64,000 bases of DNA from Streptomyces sp. NBC_00224 (GTDB taxonomy: Bacteria > Actinomycetota > Actinomycetes > Streptomycetales > Streptomycetaceae), in NCBI RefSeq assembly GCF_041435195.1, contig NZ_CP108106.1:3224001-3288000 (forward strand). Direction: 5' to 3'. The notes under the pieces were generated by a model, which worked only from the letters and a program-made list of their open reading frames with translations, did no database searches and was not told the DNA's origin. Each line of letters begins with the position of its first letter. The stretch's first letter is position 1. Below are positions 43,264 to 51,477 of the stretch, piece by piece. The position numbers and the translations under genes are program-made.

Positions 43264-43389
43264 GTGCTGTTGCGCCGCTACCACGAACACCCCGCCCCGG
43301 ACCCTGCTCCGGGCACCGAGCGCGACGCCCCGCAGCCACCGGCCGCGGAGCATTCGCCGTCTACCCGCAAGCCACGCAAGGAGGGGTAG
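43264..43389 (+). CDS. Small hypothetical protein after capsid gene
   Basis: This 41-aa Pro/basic peptide (VLLRRYHEHPAPDPAPGTERD...PSTRKPRKEG) starts with GTG after GGGAAGGAG. Small frames of this kind follow capsid genes in many actinophages. Function unknown. Confidence 0.6.
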   Translation: MLLRRYHEHPAPDPAPGTERDAPQPPAAEHSPSTRKPRKEG

Positions 43390-43392
43390 CCG

Positions 43393-43782
43393 TTGGGCCG
43401 CGTCTACGCCACCCCCGAACAGCTCGCCGCATGGACCGGACAGCCCGCCCCGCCCGGGGCCGAGCGGCTGCTCGCCCGCGCCAGTGAGGACGTGGACGAC
43501 GCCCTGTTGACCGCCCTGTATGCCACGGACAGCACCGGTATGCCGACCGAGGCGAAGGTCGCCGCGGCCCTCGCCGACGCCGCATGTGCACAGGTCGAGT
43601 ACCAGGCCGCCACGGGCGACGACGGCACGGGCGCCGCCGGGAAGTGGGACGCCGTCAGTATCGGCCCCGTGGCCCTTTCCGGGCGCAAACAGGCCCCGAC
43701 CGGCCCCGGCGAGGTCGACCTCGCCCCGCGTGCCCACCGCGCCCTGACCCGCGCCGGACTGCTTCCGGGGGTGATCTGGTGA
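43393..43782 (+). CDS. Head-tail connector protein
   Basis: The 129-aa protein (YATPEQLAAWTGQPAPPGAERLLARASEDVDDALLTALYATDSTGMPTEAKVAAALADAACAQVEY) has the helical layout of gp6/gp15-type adaptor proteins that bind the portal. It follows the capsid genes in the expected order. TTG 43393 follows GGAGGGG at the end of the preceding gene. It overlaps the next gene by 4 nt. Confidence 0.8.
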   Translation: MGRVYATPEQLAAWTGQPAPPGAERLLARASEDVDDALLTALYATDSTGMPTEAKVAAALADAACAQVEYQAATGDDGTGAAGKWDAVSIGPVALSGRKQAPTGPGEVDLAPRAHRALTRAGLLPGVIW

Positions 43783-44096
43783 ACGTCCCCCGCTGGCTGC
43801 TCCGCCACCGCATCACCGTTGAGCCCTATCAAGGCGAAGGGGCGTACGGGGCCGTGTACGGGCCGCCCGTCGCCGACGTTCCCGCGCTGGTCGCCGAGAC
43901 CGTCCGCACCGTGCGCGACCGCGAGGGGCGCGAGGTCACCAGCACCGCGCAGATCATCGCCGATCCCGGCCTCGTCTGTCCGGCCGAGTCCCGCATCACG
44001 CTGCCCGATGGCCGCACCACGAAGGCGATCACCATCGCCCACCACACCGCGCCGGGTCTGCCCGTGCCGCAGTCCACGGAGGTGAGTTGCGAATGA
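43779..44096 (+). CDS. Head-tail joining (stopper) protein
   Basis: The 105-aa protein (LLRHRITVEPYQGEGAYGAVYGPPVADVPALVAETVRTVRDREGREVTSTAQIIAD) has the beta-rich pattern of head-closure proteins. GTG 43779 overlaps the preceding stop. Position between connector and tail-completion genes supports the call. Confidence 0.75.
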   Translation: MNVPRWLLRHRITVEPYQGEGAYGAVYGPPVADVPALVAETVRTVRDREGREVTSTAQIIADPGLVCPAESRITLPDGRTTKAITIAHHTAPGLPVPQSTEVSCE

Positions 44097-44446
44097 CCCA
44101 GCGTGCCCGTCTTCGCTGGAACGGTGACGCCGTCCTGCGCGGCACCCGCGCCGGCGCCGTCCGCGGTCTGCGGATCGCCTCCGAGCATGTCCTGACCGAG
44201 TCCCGTAAGCGCGTTCCGATCGAAGAGGCCACCCTCGAACGGTCCGGTGCCGCGACTGTCGACGAGTCGAGCCTGACCGCCAGCGTCTCCTACGACACCC
44301 CGTACGCGGTGCGCCAGCACGAAGAGCTGAACTACCGCCACGATGCGGGGCGTACGGCGAAGTACCTCGAAGGGCCGTTGACCGAGGAAGCCGGAACAGT
44401 CGCCGAGATCATCGCCGCGCAGCTTCGGCGGTCGCTTCGTGGGTGA
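44093..44446 (+). CDS. Tail-completion / minor head-tail protein (HK97 gp10-like)
   Basis: The 117-aa protein (SEHVLTESRKRVPIEEATLERSGAATVDESSLTASVSYDTPYAVRQHEELNYRHDAGRTAKYLEGPL) has the pattern of HK97 gp10-like proteins, including TPYAVRQHE. ATG 44093 overlaps the upstream stop by 4 nt. Confidence 0.85.
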   Translation: MTQRARLRWNGDAVLRGTRAGAVRGLRIASEHVLTESRKRVPIEEATLERSGAATVDESSLTASVSYDTPYAVRQHEELNYRHDAGRTAKYLEGPLTEEAGTVAEIIAAQLRRSLRG

Positions 44447-44861
44447 CCTGCTCGACTCCCTCGCCCGACTGCTCACCGTCAAAGGCCACGCCACCTACCG
44501 GCCCGACGGAATCGGCGGCGACCTGTTCATCGAGAACATGCCGCCCGCCCCCGACGCCGCGGTCGGGTTGTGGCTGTACGACGGCGGCGCACAGGACACG
44601 CTCAACCCCTGCGACACCCGCCGTCTCCAGGTCCGTGTCCGCGGCGGCCCCGACCCGCGCGCCTCACGCCGCCGCTGTGAAGCGATCTACAGCGAGCTTC
44701 ACGGCCTCGCCGGTATCCAGCTCCCGCCCGACGGACCGTGGTTGATCCTCGCCTCCGCGCGCGGCACCCCCGCCCCCATGGGCCCCGACAGCACCGGCCG
44801 GCACGAACACGTCGTGAACTTCGACCTCGACGTGTCAGCCCCCACCGTCCACCGCGCGTAG
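44439..44861 (+). CDS. Tail terminator protein
   Basis: The 140-aa protein (VKGHATYRPDGIGGDLFIENMPPAPDAAVGLWLYDGGAQDTLNPCDTRRLQVRVRGG) resembles the minor capsid/tail terminator family common in actinophages. It closes the tail tube on the head side. GTG 44439 overlaps the preceding gene by 8 nt. It is followed by an AT-rich island. Confidence 0.75.
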   Translation: MGDLLDSLARLLTVKGHATYRPDGIGGDLFIENMPPAPDAAVGLWLYDGGAQDTLNPCDTRRLQVRVRGGPDPRASRRRCEAIYSELHGLAGIQLPPDGPWLILASARGTPAPMGPDSTGRHEHVVNFDLDVSAPTVHRA

Positions 44862-45166
44862 GGCTAAGCCAAGGTCGCCACACTCCACAGGGCCGCTCTG
44901 GCATCCCGAGCCGCTGCCACCCGAGGAGCCTCGCCTTCCTCGCCACGCACCCTTCACCCATTCGGGTGAACTCCGCCTCGCGTGCGAACTCGCACACATA
45001 GAGGCCATAAAATGAATTAGCCTTAGAGAAATAGGCTTGGAAATAGTTAAATTAATCAATTAAATAGTTCAGAAATCCTTGTCAATTAATTAATAAACCT
45101 CGCCTACATCCGAGGCCGATTCCGGCGCGCTGCGGCGGCAATTCCCGCTGCGCTACGGTCTTCCCC
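44862..45166. other. AT-rich non-coding island in the tail operon
   Basis: About 300 bp separate the tail terminator from a small membrane-peptide gene. The segment 44,990-45,105 is strongly AT-rich (runs such as TTAAATTAATCAATTAAATAG and TCAATTAATTAATAAA), unlike all other parts of the late operon. TTGGAA with TAAATA 18 bp later is a possible promoter. No gene was seen here. Confidence 0.55.
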
Positions 45167-45322
45167 ATGCCAGACATCACTGCGGCCATTGCGCCGCTCA
45201 CTTCCATGGGCGCGATCGTTGGCGCCGTCATCGTGACCGCCATCGCGCACCCTGACCCCTTGGTGCGACTGCGGGCCCGCCAGGTGCTGGAAATCATCTT
45301 CACTCGGCGAGGCAATAGCTGA
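45167..45322 (+). CDS. 51-aa membrane peptide, probable cargo
   Basis: ATG 45167 opens MPDITAAIAPLTSMGAIVGAVIV..., a short hydrophobic helix followed by a basic tail (RLRARQVLEIIFTRRGNS). It lies between the AT-rich island and a terminator, as a separate unit inside the tail operon. No ribosome-binding site is obvious. Possibly a small cargo peptide; function unknown. Confidence 0.5.
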   Translation: MPDITAAIAPLTSMGAIVGAVIVTAIAHPDPLVRLRARQVLEIIFTRRGNS

Positions 45323-45345
45323 TTCACGTGTCACGCTAATCCACA

Positions 45346-45381
45346 AGGGCGCTGGGCTGACCTCCGTCACCCCAGCGCCCT
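45346..45381 (+). terminator. Stem-loop terminator before the tail tube gene
   Basis: AGGGCGCTGGG and CCCAGCGCCCT form a perfect 11-bp stem with a 14-nt loop, followed by TTTCC. It closes the small cargo unit upstream of the tail tube gene. Confidence 0.75.
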
Positions 45382-45402
45382 TTCCGTTGAGGAGGAAAGT
45401 CC

Positions 45403-45867
45403 ATGGGGGGACGCCCCATTGATGCACGCGGCTGGGTTTTCGAAGTCGAGGACGGCACAGACCCCGCCGACAAGTGGCTAACCATCGGCCACCTGACCAG
45501 CTGGTCACGCAACGAGTCCGAGAACGAGGAGACCGCCGACACCACCACCAACGACAGCAACGGCTATTACGAACAGGACGTCATGCAGCGGGGCGCCACG
45601 ATTGAGATCTCGGGCCTGTACGCCGCGGCCAACGGCATTCAGGACCCCGGGCAGAAGTACGTGGACGACGTGTGGACGTACCGGCTGGGGGCCGACTCCC
45701 GCAACAAGCTGCGCTATCGCCACGTGTCGCAGACCAGTTGGACCGTGTGGGAGGCGACGATGTCGCCGGGCGAGCAGTCCGGCGGCACCAACGACAAGAC
45801 GTCGTGGGGCGCGACCTTCACCCGGTGCGGCAAGCCGACCACGGCCCCGGTGGTGACCGCCCCGTGA
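45403..45867 (+). CDS. Major tail tube protein
   Basis: The 154-aa protein (ARGWVFEVEDGTDPADKWLTIGHLTSWSRNESENEETADTTTNDSNGYYEQDVMQRGATIEISGLY) has the typical tail-tube beginning and the ETADTTT motif. It polymerises into the siphovirus tail tube. ATG 45403 has GAGGAGGAAAG upstream, consistent with high expression. Confidence 0.88.
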   Translation: MGGRPIDARGWVFEVEDGTDPADKWLTIGHLTSWSRNESENEETADTTTNDSNGYYEQDVMQRGATIEISGLYAAANGIQDPGQKYVDDVWTYRLGADSRNKLRYRHVSQTSWTVWEATMSPGEQSGGTNDKTSWGATFTRCGKPTTAPVVTAP

Positions 45868-46358
45868 GCGATCCCCAGGACGGTGGTGTCGTTGACCATC
45901 GTGAAGTGGCGCCCGTACAGGTCGCCGACTTCGACGCGTTCTTTGCTGAGCATGGTCCGGCCAGGCGCACGGGTGCCGCGCTGCGCCTGTTCGGGCGCGA
46001 CTACCAGTTGCCCGCCACGCTGCCCGCGCTGTTCACGGTCCAGCTCCACCGCGTGCAGCATTCGGCCCGTCCCGAGGACATCCTCGCCCTGCTCGCGACC
46101 TTGTTCGGTCCGGACGCCGCCGACGACTTCACCACCCATGGCATGGACGACGACCAGCTCGGCATACTGCTGATCTGGGCGACCGCGAACACCGCCGACC
46201 CGGGCAGCATCACCATCGCCCAGGCGGCCGAGCAGTACAAGCAGCGCGAGGACGCGAGGGGAAAAGCTCCCTCGCCCCGGCCCACGCAGAATCGTTCCGG
46301 CCGCCGGAGCGCCAGTCGGGGGCAGGGGAAGCGGCCGAGTTCTGGCAGGCAGTCGTAA
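45864..46358 (+). CDS. Tail assembly chaperone, zero-frame product (G-like)
   Basis: The 164-aa protein (VQVADFDAFFAEHGPARRTGAALRLFGRDYQLPATLPALFTVQLHRV...MDDDQLGILLIWATANTADPGSITIAQAAEQYKQRE) lies between tail tube and tape measure genes, the position of the lambda G/GT pair. The part after residue 134 (basic, Ser/Arg-rich) is a frame-zero tail of little character. It begins with GTG in an overlap with the tail tube stop. Confidence 0.85.
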   Translation: MSDPQDGGVVDHREVAPVQVADFDAFFAEHGPARRTGAALRLFGRDYQLPATLPALFTVQLHRVQHSARPEDILALLATLFGPDAADDFTTHGMDDDQLGILLIWATANTADPGSITIAQAAEQYKQREDARGKAPSPRPTQNRSGRRSASRGQGKRPSSGRQS

Positions 46359-46576
46359 CCCACTGGGCCGCCGTCGAGGCCGACCTCGCCCGCGAGTACC
46401 ACCTCGCCGCCCGTGATCTTGCCGCCCTGTCCACGCGGCGCCTGCTCGTGCTCCTTGCCGGCCTGCCTGCCGAGTCAGGGTTCGCCACGGCGTGGCGCAC
46501 GACGCCCCGGGCCGTGACCGATCCCGCCGAGATCGCCCGACTCACCGGCCGACGGGGGCACTTGATCAACAACTGA
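45864..46576 (+). CDS. Tail assembly chaperone, -1 frameshift product (GT-like)
   Basis: A canonical slippery heptamer G-GGA-AAA (46259-46265) lies in frame zero. A -1 shift there continues from codon 46265 through a 103-codon frame without a start codon of its own (AEFWQAVVTHWAAVEADLAREYHL, LSTRRLLVLLAGLPAESGFATAWRTTPR), ending at 46574-46576. The 237-aa fusion is the expected GT protein that recruits the tape measure. The downstream frame has typical tail-chaperone T-domain features. Confidence 0.85.
46259..46265 (+). other. -1 programmed ribosomal frameshift site
   Basis: GGGAAAA read as G GGA AAA in the chaperone frame fits the X-XXY-YYZ rule. It joins the two chaperone frames. Confidence 0.85.
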
Positions 46577-46606
46577 ACAGCTCCACAACTTCATAGGGGG
46601 TGCTCC

Positions 46607-48967
46607 GTGGCCCTCACCATCGGTGAACTCACCGGCTATATCGACCTCGACGACACCGGCGCCCGCCGCGGTGTCGCCGGGGCCGAGGCAGCACTCCAGG
46701 GGTTGCAGCGCGACACCGCCGGGCGGCTGCGCGATATGCGCGGCCGCTACGTCTCGGAGTCCGCGGCCATGGGCCGGGCACTCGGTGACGGAGTGCGGGC
46801 CGGGGCCCAGACTGCCGGGCAGGCGCTGACGGATGAGCTCACCGCTGCGGCCGGGGATGCGGGCCAGGCACTGGGCGAGGGTGTCCGGGCCGGGGCACAG
46901 GATGCCGGGCGGGCGCTCGGCGAGGACGTGGGCGGTGGTGCCGAGAGGGCAGGCCGCTCGCTGAATGTGCTGGGGCCGCTGCTGTCGGCCGTCAAGGTCA
47001 GCACGATGCTGCTGGCCGGTGGCGCGGTCGCGGCCGGTGGCGCACTCGCCGCGGTCCCGCTGGCGGTGATCGGGCTCGGGGCGAAGGTGCTCGCCGAGAA
47101 CGCGAAGGTCAAGGCCGCGTTCTCCGACATGGCCGAGTCGGTCAAAGCCATCGTGCAGAAGGCGGCTCAGCCGCTGGTGGCACCGTTCGTTCAGGCCGCG
47201 CACCAGATCGAAGGAACGTTCAAGCAGATCGCCCCCAGCCTGGGCGGTCTGTTCGCGGCGGCTGCGCCGATGGTGCAGCCGCTCGTGGCGGGCATCGGGG
47301 CCCTGGTGGCGAACGTGCTGCCGGGGCTGGTGTCCGCACTGCAAGCCTCCCTGCCCGTAGTCGACGCACTGTCGACCGGGCTGGGACAACTCGGTACGGG
47401 CGTGGCCGGCCTGTTCCAGGGGCTGAGTACGGGGGCCTCGGGAGCGGCAACAGCGCTGGGCGGCATCTTCAGCGCCCTGTCCGTGATCCTTCCCGCTCTG
47501 GGGCAGTTCCTCGGCGTGCTGGCTCAAGCCGGTGGACCGGTGGTGTCCGCCCTCATGGGCGTTCTGGCCTCCCTCGTACAGACGCTGCTGGGCTCCCTGG
47601 GGCCCGCGCTGGCCAAGCTGGGGCCGCCACTCGCCCGTCTGATCACGGAGTTCGACGAGGGGCTGGCACCGGTCATCAAGGGACTCGGCCCGGTCTTTGA
47701 TGCCGCCGCCGATGTGCTGGCGGCGCTGGTGAACGCGGTGGCCCCGCTGCTGCCGATCGTGGGCAAGCTCGCCGCGTCCCTGCTGCCCGCGCTCACCCCG
47801 CTGCTGACGGCGCTCAGTGACGTGATCAAGCGGGCCGCCCCGGTGGTGCAACTGCTCGTCGAGGCACTGGCAAAAGCACTCGCACCCGTTCTCGCACAGC
47901 TGCCCGCGCTGGTGACGCCCGTTGCCGCACTGCTGTCGTCGCTCGCACAGACGATCTTCCCGGTGCTGGCGCAGCTGGTCGTGGCACTCGCGCCGAGCAT
48001 TGCCCAGATCGGGGCCGCGTTCACGTCGGTGGTGGTGGCACTCGCGCCGCTGCTGACGGTCCTGGGACAGCTGATCTCCACGGGGCTCGCGGCGCTCATG
48101 CCGCTGCTGACTCCGCTGATCACTCTTGTCGCCCGGCTCGCCGCGGTGTTCGCCGACCTGCTCGCCGGATACCTCACGAACATTGTCGTCCCGGCCCTGA
48201 CCATGGTCACGCAGCTGCTCTCGGGCGACTTCTCCGGGGCCTGGACGTCAGCAAAGACCCTCGTCAGCAACGTCGGAACGTTCCTGCGCGACCTGTTCAC
48301 CAAGCTCGGAGTGTGGGCACAGCAGGGCATCGACACCGTCGTGCGCTGGGTCAGCGGCCTGCCGGGCCGGGCCATGTCGGCGCTTGCGTCGCTCGGGCCG
48401 ACCATGAACCGGGCTGCCACCAACGGGTTTCAGCGATTCAAGGACGGCGCGGTCGAGCGCAGCGAAACGCTGCTCACGTGGCTGCGCGGCCTGCCGCAGA
48501 TGCTCGCTCGTGCTGTCGGACACCTCGGCTCGCTCCTGGTGGACGAGGGCAAGAACCTCGTCCGTGGCCTGTGGGAGGGCGTGCAGTCCCTCGGCGGCTG
48601 GATCAAGGACAAGCTCACCTCGTGGGCCAAGCAGATGATCCCCGGCCCCATCCGTAAAGCATTGGGCATCCACTCGCCCAGTCGTGTGCTGGCGCGCGAT
48701 GTGGGCCGGTGGATTCCCGCGGGCCTGGTGGCGGGCATCGAGTCGGGCTCGGGTGCGGTCGACCGCACCATGCGCAGCCTCGTCACCCCGCCCCCCATCC
48801 CCCAGATTGCGCCTGCCCCCGCACGCGCGGGCGCCTACGGCTCCCCGTTCGCCGCGGCTGTGCCGGGCGGCGCGGTCGTGCACATCGAGCACTGGCACGC
48901 CGCCGAGCATCAAACCCCCGACGACACCGCCCGCGCACTCGCATGGCTGGCCAAGACGAGGGGGTGA
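46607..48967 (+). CDS. Tape measure protein
   Basis: The 786-aa protein has an N-terminal helical region with repeated GxGVRAGAQ(T/D)AG units, long hydrophobic helical repeats (ALAPVLAQLPALVTPVAALLSSLAQTIFPVLAQL...) and the conserved PGPIRKALGIHSPSRVLARDVG plus AGLVAGIESGSGAVDRTM near the C-terminus. It sets tail length and fits a tail of roughly 110-120 nm by the usual 1.5 angstrom per residue rule. The relatively short length suits a short-tailed siphovirus. GTG 46607 follows GGGGGTG. Confidence 0.92.
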   Translation: MALTIGELTGYIDLDDTGARRGVAGAEAALQGLQRDTAGRLRDMRGRYVSESAAMGRALGDGVRAGAQTAGQALTDELTAAAGDAGQALGEGVRAGAQDAGRALGEDVGGGAERAGRSLNVLGPLLSAVKVSTMLLAGGAVAAGGALAAVPLAVIGLGAKVLAENAKVKAAFSDMAESVKAIVQKAAQPLVAPFVQAAHQIEGTFKQIAPSLGGLFAAAAPMVQPLVAGIGALVANVLPGLVSALQASLPVVDALSTGLGQLGTGVAGLFQGLSTGASGAATALGGIFSALSVILPALGQFLGVLAQAGGPVVSALMGVLASLVQTLLGSLGPALAKLGPPLARLITEFDEGLAPVIKGLGPVFDAAADVLAALVNAVAPLLPIVGKLAASLLPALTPLLTALSDVIKRAAPVVQLLVEALAKALAPVLAQLPALVTPVAALLSSLAQTIFPVLAQLVVALAPSIAQIGAAFTSVVVALAPLLTVLGQLISTGLAALMPLLTPLITLVARLAAVFADLLAGYLTNIVVPALTMVTQLLSGDFSGAWTSAKTLVSNVGTFLRDLFTKLGVWAQQGIDTVVRWVSGLPGRAMSALASLGPTMNRAATNGFQRFKDGAVERSETLLTWLRGLPQMLARAVGHLGSLLVDEGKNLVRGLWEGVQSLGGWIKDKLTSWAKQMIPGPIRKALGIHSPSRVLARDVGRWIPAGLVAGIESGSGAVDRTMRSLVTPPPIPQIAPAPARAGAYGSPFAAAVPGGAVVHIEHWHAAEHQTPDDTARALAWLAKTRG

Positions 48968-48970
48968 GCG

Positions 48971-49861
48971 GTGTTCGTGGCTGGCTCGCTCCTCACCCGC
49001 CCCGGGCAAGCCCAGTACGGCGACCTCCTGCTCGGCGCAGGAACCCCCTACCGGTGGCGGACTCTCACCGGCTGGGAAGACCTCCCTTCCCTGGACTCCG
49101 GCAGCGTGCCCCGCAGCAACGCCCACGGTGCGCTCCCTGGTCCGCTGCTCGCACAAGCGCGGACGGTCAGCGTCGACGGTCTGGTCGTCCGTGCGCCGAA
49201 CAGCACGGTCGGCGCGGTCGTCGGCGCACTCAACGCCGCGACCGCACCCGTCGAGGAGGAACGCCCCCTCGCGGTATGGCTGGATGAGCGCGGCCCCCTG
49301 CTCGCCTACGCACGCGCCACCCGCCGGGCGATCCCCACGACCCTCGGCTACGCCCTGGGAACGATCACCGGCGGGGCACTTCAGTTCGAGGCGAGCGACC
49401 CGCGCCGCTACAGCCTGACCGAACAGCGCATCGAGACGCGCTTGCCACAGGCCGAGCCCGGCCTCGACTGGAAGTCCGGCCTTGCGTGGCCGCTCGATTG
49501 GGGACCGCCCGGTGCGACCGGCAACCTGACCGCGCGCAACGACGGCGACGCCGCCACACACCCCGTCGTCTCCTTCCGCGGCCCGGTCGAACGGCCGAGC
49601 CTGACCAACATCAACACGGGCGACGTTCTCGAATACGACCTCGTCCTCGCCGACAGCGACGAGCTGATCGTCGACACCGCGGCCGGGACGGTCACCCTCA
49701 ACGGCTCGGCTTCCCGGCTCTACACCGTGAGTGCGCGCAGCGTGCCCGAGCAGCTGTTCGCCTTCCCGCCCGGCGCGACGAATCTCGCCTTCCGGGCGGC
49801 GCCCGGTTCATCCGATCCCCGAGCCACCGCGACGCTGCGGTATCGCTCGGCCTACTGGTAA
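48971..49861 (+). CDS. Distal tail protein-like
   Basis: The 296-aa protein follows the tape measure and has GTPYRWRTLTGWEDLPSLDSGSVPRSNAHGALPGPLLAQARTVSVDGLVVRAP, the beginning typical of actinophage distal-tail (Dit-like) proteins, with a beta-rich C-terminus. It connects tube and tip. GTG 48971 lies 3 bp after the tape-measure stop. Confidence 0.82.
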   Translation: MFVAGSLLTRPGQAQYGDLLLGAGTPYRWRTLTGWEDLPSLDSGSVPRSNAHGALPGPLLAQARTVSVDGLVVRAPNSTVGAVVGALNAATAPVEEERPLAVWLDERGPLLAYARATRRAIPTTLGYALGTITGGALQFEASDPRRYSLTEQRIETRLPQAEPGLDWKSGLAWPLDWGPPGATGNLTARNDGDAATHPVVSFRGPVERPSLTNINTGDVLEYDLVLADSDELIVDTAAGTVTLNGSASRLYTVSARSVPEQLFAFPPGATNLAFRAAPGSSDPRATATLRYRSAYW

Positions 49862-49874
49862 GGAGGCCGAAGCG

Positions 49875-50924
49875 ATGACCGTGCGCTCTGCCTGGCTGCT
49901 CACCGCCCCGGGCGGACAGACCCGTGAAGACACACGACAAGCGCCGCTCGGCACGATGGTGCCCGAGGGCGAACTCACCTCCCGCGACGGCGTGATCGCC
50001 GGGGGTACACCGCTCAAGGCGACTGGCCTGTCGGCCATGTCGGTGCAGATCGGCACCGGCCGCGCTCTCGTGCAAGGCACCCTCTCTCAGGGCGCCTACC
50101 CGATTGCCGTCACCGCCCCGGAAGTCGTGAGCGTCGGTGATGGGCACGCGCAGTTCACCCGGGTCGACTCCATCGTCCTCCGCGTCTATGACGGTCTGTA
50201 CGACACGAGCGGGCAGACACTCGCCCGTATCGAGGTGATCGTCGGCGAGGCGAATTCGGCACCGTCCGCACCGCCCCTGCCCCCGGCCACGCTGCGCCTG
50301 TGGGACGTCGTCGTTCCGGCCGGAGCGTCCGCCGGTAGCGGCGGCATCACCTGGGCCTCAGCCCTCATCGACCGGCGCCGCTACACCACCTCCCACGGCG
50401 GGATCACCCCGCCCGGTGGCCCCCAGTCCACCCCCGGCGCCTACGTCGGCCAGTACCGCGACAACGGGCGGGTCCTGGAGCGCTGGGACGGCACGGCCTG
50501 GCGGGACGCAGCCGAACGGCACTATGCGAGCGCCTTCAAGTCCGCGAAGTACAACCTCACCGCGCGCCAGTACACCACCGTCGTGTGGGACGGCACGGAC
50601 GCCGCGACCGACGCGGCTATGTGGTCGCCGTCCGCGCCGACAAGGCTGGTCGCCCCGGTCACTGGTTTGTACGTCGCCTACGCCCATCAGATCTGGCCGA
50701 GCGGCGCCACCAACGCCCGCGTCCGCATCCTGATCAACGGGACCGGCGACATGCAGGTGTCCTACATCGCCACATCCAGCGGAGGGCAGGGCAACGCCGC
50801 CGCCCGCCCCGTAGTGCTGCGCGCCAACGACTACATCGAAATGTCGATCTACACCGACTCTGCTTTGACGGGTATCGACGGCTCGTACAGCAAAGCCGCC
50901 CTCACATGGCAGGGCCCGGCATAG
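49875..50924 (+). CDS. Tail tip / baseplate protein
   Basis: The 349-aa protein begins MTVRSAWLLTAPGGQTREDTRQAPLGTMVPEGELTSRDGV, a common actinophage tail-tip start, and ends in a beta-sandwich-like domain (FKSAKYNLTARQYTTVVWDG...GLYVAYAHQIWPSGATNARVRILINGTG...YIEMSIYTDSALTGIDGSYSKAALTW) of C1q/TNF-like type often used for host-surface contact. ATG 49875 follows GGAGG. Confidence 0.75.
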   Translation: MTVRSAWLLTAPGGQTREDTRQAPLGTMVPEGELTSRDGVIAGGTPLKATGLSAMSVQIGTGRALVQGTLSQGAYPIAVTAPEVVSVGDGHAQFTRVDSIVLRVYDGLYDTSGQTLARIEVIVGEANSAPSAPPLPPATLRLWDVVVPAGASAGSGGITWASALIDRRRYTTSHGGITPPGGPQSTPGAYVGQYRDNGRVLERWDGTAWRDAAERHYASAFKSAKYNLTARQYTTVVWDGTDAATDAAMWSPSAPTRLVAPVTGLYVAYAHQIWPSGATNARVRILINGTGDMQVSYIATSSGGQGNAAARPVVLRANDYIEMSIYTDSALTGIDGSYSKAALTWQGPA

Positions 50925-50941
50925 CGGTACCGGAAGTCTGG

Positions 50942-51166
50942 TCACGGACCGCTCGCGGTGCCTCCTCCAAGCAGGCCGAGCGCGGTCAGCACGGTGACGG
51001 AAAGCGTCATCCACAGGATGAACGCGCCACCGCCGTAGAGCACTGAGCCAGCGATCCCCGTTCCGGCCACGTGGCAGAGCACGCCAGCGACCACGGCGAC
51101 AAGGGCGGAGGAAACCACCGCCAGGACCAGGAAGAGCAGTTGCGCGGCGAAGGCGGAGAGTTTCAC
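50942..51166 (-). CDS. Leftward small membrane protein (second moron)
   Basis: The 74-aa protein (MKLSAFAAQLLFLVLAVVSS, then GGGAFILWMTLSVTVLTALGLLGG) has two hydrophobic helices. GTG 51166 has GAAAGGG upstream. It is oriented against the tail operon and lies in a block without other tail genes. A 16-bp palindrome (ACCCTTTCGAAAGGGT, 51175-51190) just upstream may be its operator. Such small membrane proteins in prophages often act in superinfection exclusion; here that is inference. Confidence 0.6.
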   Translation of the reverse strand: MKLSAFAAQLLFLVLAVVSSALVAVVAGVLCHVAGTGIAGSVLYGGGAFILWMTLSVTVLTALGLLGGGTASGP

Positions 51167-51477
51167 CGGTCCGAACCCTTTCGAAAGGGTGGCCGAACCG
51201 ATGGCAGGGGGTACACCTCAGCTCGGCCACATGGATGTAGATGTGGCCTTACTGAGGCTTCGGACGCTTCAAAGCACTCTTCCGTACAGCTACGCCGCCG
51301 GTGCCCCCCTTGGAAGCCGTCCACCGGTTGAACGCAGCTCGTTCAGCAGCTTCTTCGACGGTCCTCGTTGCCGTCGTCCTGCCTCACTTCCACGCGCGAG
51401 GCCCCGCCTCGCTGTCACGAGCGTAGCTCTCTCAACTCATTGATCGCCATGGCGAGTTCTAAATTGCGAGGTGCCTA
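51167..51477. other. Non-coding part of the cargo insertion, with palindrome
   Basis: About 310 bp between the leftward membrane-peptide gene and the tail gene. ACCCTTTCGAAAGGGT at 51175-51190 is a perfect 16-bp palindrome. No convincing gene was found. The composition is lower in G+C than the flanking tail genes. The sequence may hold the promoter of the leftward gene and the break at which the 5' end of the next tail gene was replaced. Confidence 0.45.

Noticed and set aside
51189..51443. An 84-codon rightward frame in the tail insertion
   Set aside because: No ribosome-binding site of normal spacing, unusual composition and no resemblance to known proteins; overlapping frames in this block are equally open.
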